Source of the DNA: Rhodospirillales bacterium
GTDB lineage: Bacteria; Pseudomonadota; Alphaproteobacteria; Rhodospirillales; Defluviicoccaceae
Length of the DNA: 5,187 nt
Reading direction: 5' to 3'
Assembly: GCA_030622775.1 (NCBI GenBank)
Contig: JAUXFS010000181.1
Coordinates: forward strand, 1-5,187
The first letter of the stretch is position 1, and each line of letters begins with the position of its first letter. Under the pieces are notes generated by a model that saw only the letters and a program-made list of their open reading frames with translations, had not been told where the DNA came from and ran no database searches. Shown piece after piece: positions 1 through 5,100 of the stretch. Position numbers and translations under genes: made by a program.

Positions 1-505
1 CGTTGCCGATGATCGCCCGGTTGTTGCCGTTCCACCGCTCGATCAGGTTGGTGGCTTCGAAATTGTCGAGAATCACGTCCGTGGAAACGATGTTCACCAC
101 CGTGTCGAAGCCGGCGCCTCCGCGCAGATCGTCGAACTCGTCCTGATCGGCGGTGACGAACAGAATGTCGTCCCCCGAACCGCCGATCAGCGTGTCCCTT
201 CCAGATCCGCCGAAGAGTGAATCCTTACCGCTGCCGCCCTCGAGCCGGTCGTCGCCGTCACCGCCATCGAGCGAGTCGCGTCCCGCGCCGCCGAGCAGGG
301 TATCGTCGCCCTCCGCGCCGCGGAGCAGGTCCCGGTCGTCGCCGCCGTCGAGGGTGTCGTTGCCGCCACCGCCGTCGATCGTGTCCTTGTTGTCCAGCCC
401 GAGAATGCTGTCGTCGGCGCCCGTCGGCGGACCGCCGGTCACCCCGCCCGAGACCGTTCCCGGGATGATCAGATCGTCTTTGTTGGTACCCGTGATCAAG
501 GCCAT
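1..505 (-). CDS. RTX-type calcium-binding repeat protein, N-terminal part (runs off the left edge)
   Basis: Only the first 168 codons are in the window and the frame is still open at base 1. The start is the ATG at 505. An in-frame TAG lies two codons upstream, and a GAGGAG Shine-Dalgarno (515-520) sits 9 bases before it. After a short lead (about residues 1-44, starting MALITGTNKDD) come eight uninterrupted nonapeptides at residues 45-116 of the form GGxGxDxLx, for example GGAGRDSLD and GGSGRDTLI. A ninth, degenerate copy (GGAGFDTVV) is at 129-137. This is the calcium-binding beta-roll motif of RTX proteins, which are typically exported by type I secretion using a C-terminal signal; that end lies outside the window. 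No N-terminal Sec signal is visible, which fits. The tail around residues 149-168 resembles the asparagine-rich linkers found between RTX blocks. The effector function (protease, lipase, adhesin, S-layer or other) cannot be told from this part. Confidence 0.88.
   Translation of the reverse strand, partial: MALITGTNKDDLIIPGTVSGGVTGGPPTGADDSILGLDNKDTIDGGGGNDTLDGGDDRDLLRGAEGDDTLLGGAGRDSLDGGDGDDRLEGGSGKDSLFGGSGRDTLIGGSGDDILFVTADQDEFDDLRGGAGFDTVVNIVSTDVILDNFEATNLIERWNGNNRAIIGN
158..373 (-). repeat. Eight tandem 27-bp units encoding RTX nonapeptides
   Basis: These 216 bases are exactly eight 9-codon units (protein residues 45-116) with no spacer. Glycines at repeat positions 1, 2 and 4, aspartate at 6 and leucine or isoleucine at 8 are kept almost throughout; the second and third units (GGDDRDLLR, GAEGDDTLL) each depart from this slightly. 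The DNA units have diverged from one another, so this is a protein-level repeat rather than a recent DNA duplication. In RTX proteins such units fold into a parallel beta-roll that binds calcium in its turns outside the cell. Confidence 0.85.
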
Positions 506-773
506 CGCCTAGCGCTCCTCTCCTAATCTTTCCATAAATTACGCCCGCGTTCGCGTGTTGATTTTCGCACTGCGACCGCCCCCGCCGCCGCCATCGGCCG
601 CAACCGCATCCCAAGTCCGATGGAACAGGCCATGCCCGCCGTCCAACCCGTGGTGAACGCCTCGTCGACCGTGCCATCGCCCCGAACGCGCCGCCGAGGC
701 CGAAGACGCCGCCCGCGTCACGTCGGGGTGCCTGTCCCGGATCCTTCCGCTGTGTCCTCCTCGTTACGTCGAA

Positions 774-791
774 CTTAAAATTATCTTAAAA
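774..791. repeat. Direct repeat CTTAAAA, 11-bp period
   Basis: CTTAAAA occurs at 774-780 and again at 785-791 with a 4-base spacer (TTAT), so the copies sit one helical turn apart on the same DNA face. This 7+4+7 layout is the geometry used by tandem binding of OmpR/PhoB-family regulators, although the bases do not match the classical Pho-box core TGTCA. A second, longer imperfect repeat overlaps it: GTCGAACTTAAA (768-779) and GTTGAACTTTAC (803-814), 35 bases apart. The repeats are visible in the sequence; a regulatory role is inferred. Confidence 0.45.
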
Positions 792-808
792 GTAGTATTA
801 ATGTTGAA
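780..808 (-). promoter_or_regulatory. Candidate promoter for the RTX gene
   Basis: On the minus strand GATAAT (785-780) matches the -10 consensus at five of six bases. TTCAAC (808-803) lies 17 bases upstream as a poor -35, matching only three of six. The -10 element straddles the direct repeat described at 774-791, so a protein bound there would affect it. Use of this promoter would give a leader of roughly 265 bases before the RTX start, which is unusually long. The call is weak and rests mainly on the AT-rich context and the lack of a better candidate nearer the gene. Confidence 0.28.
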
Positions 809-1074
809 CTTTACACTTTTTCGGGCTTGCCGTCGAGTCGGGACTTGGCGAAAAACGATCCGGCCAAACCGGCGGCCCAATCGCGAACACTGGCCACGGC
901 CGCAAGCGGGACAATCGCCGGCCGGCCCGAACGCCGTTGCGGAAATGTCCACCGCCGCGGAGAGCCCGACTTCACCCCATCGCTTTGGCTGAAATATGGC
1001 GTGCCGCAGGTCCCTCCCTTCGTTTCCGCTCTCCGCGACGCCGCCCCGCGGCCGGCGGGCCGGCGTGGTGGGTT

Positions 1075-2100
1075 CTACCTTGGCATCGCCCCACTATTGT
1101 CGGCGAGGATCCTGAGAATGACCAGTTTTTCATCGATCACCGCGATCATCGCATCCCTTTCCGCCGGATCCAAGGTGGTGTCGTTGGCGATGTTGGTTCT
1201 CTGCTCGAACAGCACCAACTGGCGAACCGGATAGAGCTGGACATTCGAGGAATCGTAGAACGGCGCCCAGCCGGAGCTCAGCTTGGCCAGCTTCGCCTGC
1301 TCCGCCTGTATCGCCTCGAGGCTCGGCCCGGTGCGGCCGTAATTGAGGATGAAGCCCTTGATCTCGGCCCGGGCCTCCCGATCGAGTTCGGCGCGCCAGA
1401 CGAGCGGATCGCTCGGGATCAACGGCGAGCGCCAGATCACCTTGAGGTTGTCGAACACCGCCGGCTGATCCTTCTGCAGGCGGCCGAGCGACTCGGTGTT
1501 GCCGGTGGCGAAATCCACTTCGTTGTTGGCCACCATCTTTGCGTTGGCTTGATGGTTGGCGGTGCTCACCGACTGGAAGCACAGGGCGGGGTCGATCTGA
1601 AGCTTGGCGAACACGTAGTAGGCCGGCACCAGGTAGCCCGAGGTGGAATCGGGATCGCCATTGCCGAAGCGCAACATCCGATCGCACTTGAAGATGTCCT
1701 GGAGAGAGTTGAGGCCGGCGTTGCCCTTGTTGGCGATCAGCACGGACCAGTAGCCGGGATTGCCGGAAGCATCGACGGTCTGCGCGAACACCTCGCCGCC
1801 GGCGGTATCGACCGCCTCCACCGCCGCGCTGTTGCCCATCCACGCCAAGTCGACCTCGCCGCCGCGCATGGCGTCGACAATGCCGGCGTAGTCGGCGGCG
1901 ACGAAGGACTTCACCTGCACCCCGAGCGCCTTGCCCATGTCTTCGAGAAACGGCTGGAACCGCGCCGTCAGCGTCCCCGCGGACTCGGTCGAGATGATGC
2001 CGAAGGTCAGCGGATTGGGGGTGTCCGCGCTGACGGCGGGGACGACGCCGACGGCGGCGGCGACGGCTAACGCGGTCGTGGCGATCAGCTTGCGCAACAT
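1075..2100 (-). CDS. phnD: PhnD, periplasmic phosphonate-binding protein of an ABC transporter
   Basis: Substrate-binding protein that captures phosphonates (possibly phosphite or phosphate) in the periplasm and delivers them to the PhnE permease and PhnC ATPase. The 341-residue product begins with a Sec signal peptide: charged MLRK, a hydrophobic run, and probable cleavage after VSA at residue 25. The mature part follows E. coli PhnD closely from recall: FGIISTES (33-40), ADYAG (69-73), PGYWSVLI (115-122), the phosphonate-oxyanion loop GDPDSTSG (148-155), NTE (201-203), WRSPLIPSDP (223-232) and GWAPF further on. Residues equivalent to the E. coli ligand contacts are all present: Tyr71, Tyr117, Ser152-Thr153-Ser154, His183, Glu203 and Asp231. 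Two cysteines (139 and 174) could form a disulfide. The start at 2100 is preferred over an in-frame ATG at 2109 because the GAGGAG at 2111-2116 is 10 bases from the former and only one from the latter. No phnC or phnE gene adjoins it. Confidence 0.95.
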   Translation of the reverse strand: MLRKLIATTALAVAAAVGVVPAVSADTPNPLTFGIISTESAGTLTARFQPFLEDMGKALGVQVKSFVAADYAGIVDAMRGGEVDLAWMGNSAAVEAVDTAGGEVFAQTVDASGNPGYWSVLIANKGNAGLNSLQDIFKCDRMLRFGNGDPDSTSGYLVPAYYVFAKLQIDPALCFQSVSTANHQANAKMVANNEVDFATGNTESLGRLQKDQPAVFDNLKVIWRSPLIPSDPLVWRAELDREARAEIKGFILNYGRTGPSLEAIQAEQAKLAKLSSGWAPFYDSSNVQLYPVRQLVLFEQRTNIANDTTLDPAERDAMIAVIDEKLVILRILADNSGAMPR

Positions 2101-2110
2101 ACTCTGCATA

Positions 2111-2116
2111 CTCCTC
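2111..2116 (-). promoter_or_regulatory. Ribosome-binding site that fixes the phnD start
   Basis: GAGGAG on the minus strand lies 10 bases before the ATG at 2100 but only one base before the alternative ATG at 2109. Normal spacing therefore points to 2100, which also puts the signal peptide's charged residues (MLRK) at the very N-terminus. Confidence 0.7.
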
Positions 2117-2133
2117 GGATATGGTCTCTATGG

Positions 2134-2149
2134 GATCGTGTTGTCGATC
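2134..2149. promoter_or_regulatory. Inverted repeat upstream of phnD, possible operator
   Basis: GATCG (2134-2138) and CGATC (2145-2149) form a perfect 5-bp inverted repeat around a 6-base centre, about 35-50 bases before the phnD start. It touches the candidate -10 element (2149-2154) and would cover the transcription start, a position typical of a repressor site. It could equally be a small leader hairpin or chance. The dyad is seen; the role is inferred. Confidence 0.3.
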
Positions 2150-2176
2150 TTTTATCCGCAATCGCGCGGAATCCAA
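2149..2176 (-). promoter_or_regulatory. Candidate phnD promoter
   Basis: On the minus strand TTGGAT (2176-2171) and TAAAAG (2154-2149) are separated by 16 bases and match the sigma-70 -35 and -10 consensus at three and four positions. Transcription would start near 2142, giving a leader of about 40 bases with the ribosome-binding site well placed. I found no clear Pho box (tandem CTGTCAT) here, which would have been expected for a phosphate-starvation gene. Confidence 0.32.
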
Positions 2177-2370
2177 AATACCGAAATCCGCCGCGCGCCG
2201 AAGACGGGCGGTCGCGACGACGCGTCTCCGCCGCCGGGGGCCTCGCCGCCGCGACCGGCACCGCTCTTTGATCGACGCCAAAATCCTTGGAAAGCCCCGC
2301 CTTTTCGCGGAACGTCTTGGTAAAGTCCATACTCCCTCACCATCTTCCGATGGCGGGCCCAAGTCGTCGC

Positions 2371-2399
2371 CGCGACGGCGATTGCCGCGAGCGTTTTTT
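2371..2399 (+). terminator. Possible hairpin plus T-run, no obvious gene upstream
   Basis: A short GC-rich hairpin (arms 2373-2379 with one bulged A, and 2384-2389; loop GATT) is followed after AGCG by six T residues (2394-2399). An alternative six-pair hairpin (2367-2372 with 2376-2381) overlaps it. The T-run points to rightward transcripts, yet no plus-strand gene lies upstream, because phnD is on the other strand. It may stop antisense transcription from phnD, or the T-run may simply be the AT-rich upstream part of the next promoter. Confidence 0.25.
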
Positions 2400-2400
2400 G

Positions 2401-2428
2401 TTTACGCCCCATTTGGGGGTGTTACAAT
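2401..2428 (+). promoter_or_regulatory. Candidate promoter for the small membrane-protein gene
   Basis: TTTACG (2401-2406) and TACAAT (2423-2428) are 16 bases apart and match the sigma-70 -35 and -10 consensus at four and five of six bases. The spacer contains the palindrome CCCC-ATTT-GGGG (2407-2418), which could be an operator located between the two elements. Transcription from about 2435 would leave a leader of about 115 bases before the ATG at 2549. Confidence 0.4.
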
Positions 2429-2548
2429 AGCTTGCCGATTATGGTTGAATACCATTCGGATGAACGGCTCTGTCGACGTGAGCAACGACAAGAACCGGCA
2501 CGAACCCGGATCTGATTAAACCGCGGACGTGGTGCGAAGGAACGAACC

Positions 2549-2778
2549 ATGGTTTATGAGAGGGTACAGGGGCGATCTCGGAGACGTCCGTCCACGCTCG
2601 AGCCGACAAACGATGGCTGGGATTGTTGCTGTGCGCGGTATCGGCGGTGCTGACGGTCGCGCTCGGGGGGATCCTCGCCACCTCCGTCCTGACCAACGGC
2701 GACTCCAACATGGCGGCCGACGACATCCCGGCGTTGGAGAGGTTCCAGCCGGCGGCCGGTCCCGGCGGTCGGAACTGA
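2549..2778 (+). pseudogene. Small single-pass membrane protein gene with a one-base frame break
   Basis: The start signals are good: GAAGGA (2536-2541) lies 7 bases before the ATG at 2549. That frame begins MVYERVQG and then runs into arginine-rich sequence and a TGA near 2648. A different frame, open from 2560 with almost every third codon position G or C, encodes AISETSVHARADKRW followed by a hydrophobic segment (LGLLLCAVSAVLTVALGG) and a polar tail ending PAAGPGGRN at the TGA 2776-2778. That second frame has no ATG or GTG before its membrane segment. Restoring one base at the GGGG run (2569-2572) joins both parts into a 76-residue protein: about 25 cytoplasmic residues, one membrane helix and an outward tail of about 30 residues. 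The break may be a real mutation, a sequencing error, or -1 slippage, since a GGG codon can re-pair one base back. I do not recognise the family. A hairpin terminator follows. Confidence 0.5.
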
Positions 2779-2866
2779 ACGCCCTTCAACAGGCCGCAAC
2801 ACGATCGGGGGTTCATCAAGCCCGATCCATGATCCTTTCGGAATCGCCAATGGGATACCGGTAAAC

Positions 2867-2896
2867 GCGCGTCCGCCCCCGGCGGGTGGCGCTTTT
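2867..2896 (+). terminator. Rho-independent terminator before guaB
   Basis: Arms 2867-2877 and 2881-2892 pair over 11 positions, mostly G-C with two G-U pairs and one bulged G at 2889, around a CCC loop. TTTT (2893-2896) follows directly, then CGTT. It lies about 90 bases after the stop of the small membrane-protein frame and just ahead of the guaB promoter. It therefore separates two rightward transcripts and supports the idea that the small gene is, or was, transcribed. Confidence 0.6.
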
Positions 2897-2928
2897 CGTT
2901 AGGGCCTGTTGACAATTAGGATAGCGCC

Positions 2929-2956
2929 TTGGCAAGTCCGGTTCGTTGTGTATGAT
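2929..2956 (+). promoter_or_regulatory. guaB promoter
   Basis: TTGGCA (2929-2934) and TATGAT (2951-2956) each match the sigma-70 consensus at five of six bases with a 16-base spacer. Transcription would start near 2963, giving a leader of about 22 bases. A perfect TTGACA also occurs at 2909-2914, but no good -10 lies at the right distance from it. The -10 element overlaps an upstream in-frame ATG (2952), which argues against translation starting there. Confidence 0.6.
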
Positions 2957-2984
2957 ACGCTGCCAATCCGGACCCGGAGGCGGC

Positions 2985-4460
2985 ATGAACATCCTTGAGG
3001 CACTGGCTTTCGACGACGTGTTGCTGGTGCCCGCCGCGTCGGCGGTCCTGCCCACCGACGTCGACACTCGCACCCGCATCACCCGCACCGTCACGCTCAA
3101 GATCCCGCTGGTGTCCGCCGCCATGGATACGGTTACCGAGAGCGCCCTGGCGATCGCCATGGCCACCGCCGGCGGAATCGGCGTCGTTCACAAGAACGTG
3201 GAGCCCGAGGCCCAGGCCGCCGAGGTCCGCCGGGTCAAGAAGTTCGAGTCCGGCATGGTCGTCGACCCGATGACCATCGAGCCCCAGGCAACCCTCGCCG
3301 ACGCCCTGGCGCTGATGAGTGCCCACAGCTTCTCCGGGCTGCCGGTGGTCGAGCGCGGCAACGGCCGGCTGCTCGGCATCCTCACCAACCGCGACGTCCG
3401 CTTCGCCGACAATCCCCGCCAGCCGGTCAGCGAACTGATGACCCGCAACACCGCGGACCATCCGCTGGTCACCGTGCTCGACGGCGTCGATCGCGAGGAA
3501 GCCAAGCGGTTGCTGCACAAGTACCGGATCGAGAAACTGCTGGTGGTCGACGACGCCTACCGCTGTGTCGGCCTGATCACCGTCAGGGACATCGAGAAGG
3601 CCGAGCGGTTCCCCAACGCCTGCAAGGACGAGCAGGGGCGGCTCCGGGTCGCCGCCGCCACCGGGGTCGGCGAATTGGGGCTGGTTCGTGCGCAGGCGCT
3701 GATCGACGCCGAGGTCGACGTGATCGTCGTCGATACCGCCCACGGCCACTCCCAGGGTGTCCTCAAGACGGTGGAGCGGATCAAGGCGCTCAGCAACTAC
3801 ACCCAGGTGATCGCCGGCAACATCGCCACCCCCGACGGCGCCCGGGCGCTGATCGACGCCGGCGCCGACGCGGTCAAGGTCGGCATCGGACCGGGCTCGA
3901 TCTGCACCACCCGGATGGTCGCCGGCGTCGGGATGCCGCAGTTCTCGGCGATCCGCGAGGTCGCCGAGGTCTGTCGCGAGCGGGACGTGCCGCTGCTCGC
4001 CGACGGCGGCATCCGCTATTCGGGCGACCTCGCCAAGGCGATTGCCGCCGGCGCCGACTGCGTGATGCTCGGCTCGCTGTTCGCCGGCACCGACGAGAGC
4101 CCGGGCGACGTGTTCCTCTACCAGGGCCGCTCCTACAAGGGCTACCGGGGGATGGGCTCGATCGGCGCGATGGCCGTCGGTTCCGCCGACCGCTACTTCC
4201 AGGAGGAGGTGGCGAGCCCGCTGAAGCTGGTCCCGGAAGGGGTCGAGGGGCGCGTCCCCTACAAGGGGCCGGTGGCCAACGTCGTCCACCAACTGGTCGG
4301 CGGCCTCAGCGCGGCGATGGGCTATACCGGCAACCGCACCATCGCCGAGATGCAGCGCAACTGCACCTTCCGGCGCACCACCCTCTCCGGCCTGCGCGAA
4401 AGCCACGTCCACGACGTGACCATCACCCGCGAGGCCCCCAACTACCGGGCGGGCGAATGA
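2985..4460 (+). CDS. guaB: Inosine-5'-monophosphate dehydrogenase
   Basis: Catalyses NAD-dependent oxidation of IMP to XMP, the first committed and usually rate-limiting step of GMP synthesis in the cytoplasm; the family is normally tetrameric. The 491-residue product has the standard length. It opens with the family signature AFDDVLLVPA (8-17) and PLVSAAMDTVTES (41-53). The barrel is interrupted by two CBS domains at about 91-148 and 151-205, where nucleotides regulate activity in this family. The catalytic loop GIGPGSICTTR (300-310) carries the nucleophile Cys307. IMP phosphate-binding segments are DGGIRYSGD (340-348) and MLGSLFAGTDE (361-371), followed by YKGYRGMGS (384-392) and the mobile-flap Arg403-Tyr404. 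The ATG at 2985 is preferred to upstream in-frame starts because GGAGG (2976-2980) precedes it, the family signature follows at once, and the promoter lies just upstream. A gamma-carbonic-anhydrase-like gene follows 22 bases downstream. Confidence 0.98.
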   Translation: MNILEALAFDDVLLVPAASAVLPTDVDTRTRITRTVTLKIPLVSAAMDTVTESALAIAMATAGGIGVVHKNVEPEAQAAEVRRVKKFESGMVVDPMTIEPQATLADALALMSAHSFSGLPVVERGNGRLLGILTNRDVRFADNPRQPVSELMTRNTADHPLVTVLDGVDREEAKRLLHKYRIEKLLVVDDAYRCVGLITVRDIEKAERFPNACKDEQGRLRVAAATGVGELGLVRAQALIDAEVDVIVVDTAHGHSQGVLKTVERIKALSNYTQVIAGNIATPDGARALIDAGADAVKVGIGPGSICTTRMVAGVGMPQFSAIREVAEVCRERDVPLLADGGIRYSGDLAKAIAAGADCVMLGSLFAGTDESPGDVFLYQGRSYKGYRGMGSIGAMAVGSADRYFQEEVASPLKLVPEGVEGRVPYKGPVANVVHQLVGGLSAAMGYTGNRTIAEMQRNCTFRRTTLSGLRESHVHDVTITREAPNYRAGE

Positions 4461-4482
4461 TGCGCGGCCGGGAGATCGACCG

Positions 4483-5100
4483 ATGAGCGCGACCGCCGAC
4501 GACGGCCGCTTCGCCGAAGCCGCCTACATCGACCCCACCGCCCGCATCTACGGCGACGTCGCCCTCGGCGAGGGGGCGAGCGTGTGGCCGTGCGCGGTGA
4601 TCCGCGCCGAGTCCCATGCGGTGAAGATCGGCCGCTTCACCAACATCCAGGACTTCGTGATGATCCACATCGGCTATACCCGGCCGACGATCATCGGCGA
4701 ATACTGCTCGATCGCCCATCGCGTCACCCTGCACGGCTGCACCATCGGCGACAACTGCCTGATCGGCATCAACGCGACGGTGATGGACGGGGCCGAGATC
4801 GGCGACAACTGCATCGTCGCCGGCCACGCCTACGTCGCCGAGGGAACCGTGATCCCCGCCAACTCGGTGGTGATGGGCCAGCCGGCGGCGGTCAGGCGCT
4901 CGCGCAACAACTTCGTCGCCAACCGGGTCAACGCCATGCTCTACCACTGGAACGCGCTGGCCTACGCCCGCGGCGACCACCGCGCCTGGACCGGCCCCGA
5001 ATACGAGGCCCACATGCGCGACGCCAAGCAACAAATCGAGGCCGTATTCGACGCCTTCTACAGCCACGACCCCCTCGACAGTCCCGCACCGCTGGTCTGA
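4483..5100 (+). CDS. Gamma-class carbonic anhydrase-like protein (left-handed beta-helix, hexapeptide repeats)
   Basis: The 205-residue product is a hexapeptide-repeat left-handed beta-helix of the gamma-carbonic anhydrase/YrdA/PaaY group, expected to be a cytoplasmic trimer with zinc or iron at subunit interfaces, interconverting CO2 and bicarbonate. Repeats run from about residue 15 to 135, followed by a C-terminal helical segment (about 141-192). The three metal-ligand histidines match the archaeal Cam pattern: His62 (in VMIHIG), His79 and His84 (AHRVTLHG). Active-site Arg41 and the NIQD segment (54-57) are also present. The usual Asp two residues after the Arg (RGD in many homologues) is Glu43 here. 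Cam's acidic proton-shuttle loop is missing, as in most bacterial relatives, some of which show little or no carbonic anhydrase activity. GGGAG (4470-4474) lies 8 bases before the ATG. The gene follows guaB by 22 bases with no terminator, so co-transcription is likely. Confidence 0.9.
   Translation: MSATADDGRFAEAAYIDPTARIYGDVALGEGASVWPCAVIRAESHAVKIGRFTNIQDFVMIHIGYTRPTIIGEYCSIAHRVTLHGCTIGDNCLIGINATVMDGAEIGDNCIVAGHAYVAEGTVIPANSVVMGQPAAVRRSRNNFVANRVNAMLYHWNALAYARGDHRAWTGPEYEAHMRDAKQQIEAVFDAFYSHDPLDSPAPLV

Larger units (their letters stand above)
506..1074. other. Long intergenic region with an AT-rich island, no convincing gene
   Basis: About 570 bases separate the RTX gene from the end of phnD. 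The short open frames here lack ribosome-binding sites and consistent codon use. The visible structure is an AT-rich island at about 771-821 in otherwise GC-rich DNA, a 10-bp perfect palindrome GCCGGCCGGC at 917-926, and a small hairpin (GCCGG-CGGG-CCGGC, 1051-1064) just past the phnD stop. That hairpin has no T-run on the phnD strand, so it is at best a weak or Rho-assisted end. A Shine-Dalgarno-like GAGGAGGA on the minus strand (755-762) has no start codon at a usable distance. Confidence 0.6.
2101..2548. other. Divergent control region between phnD and the small rightward gene
   Basis: This stretch of about 450 bases holds the phnD leader and promoter candidates at its left end and a rightward promoter candidate near 2401-2428. 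The middle (about 2180-2400) has short open frames on both strands rich in arginine and glycine codons, with poor codon bias and poor start signals, and I do not accept any of them as a gene. A perfect inverted repeat ATGGT-TGAAT-ACCAT lies at 2441-2455 in the leader of the rightward transcript. Confidence 0.5.

Noticed and set aside
153..512. Plus-strand frame rich in serine and proline opposite the RTX gene
   Set aside because: It is the antisense of the glycine/aspartate repeats; its SSPSPPS-like periodicity simply mirrors the nonapeptide repeat.
764..952. Minus-strand GTG-started frame with a CPAC motif
   Set aside because: It shows one cysteine pair only, no ribosome-binding site, and runs into the AT-rich island; a zinc-ribbon call would be unsupported.
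937..2070. Long plus-strand frame opposite phnD
   Set aside because: It is antisense to a clearly identified phnD and has no ribosome-binding site or recognisable domain.
2085..2330. Minus-strand frame starting MDFTKTFREKAGLSKDFGVD, just upstream of phnD
   Set aside because: The opening faintly recalls phasin N-termini and a GAGG lies close by, but the frame soon becomes arginine-rich low-complexity sequence, overlaps the phnD start and lacks good codon bias. At most it is a remnant.
2152..2412. Minus-strand frame of 86 codons
   Set aside because: No ribosome-binding site precedes its ATG, its composition is not coding-like, and it shares bases with the rightward promoter candidate.
2946..2984. 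Upstream in-frame starts that would lengthen GuaB (TTG 2946, ATG 2952)
   Set aside because: They overlap the promoter -10 element and would add residues without family similarity; ATG 2985 has GGAGG upstream and the family signature directly after it.
2916..4412. Long minus-strand frame opposite guaB
   Set aside because: It is rich in histidine, glycine, valine and aspartate, as expected for the complement of GC3-biased coding DNA, and has no domain of its own.
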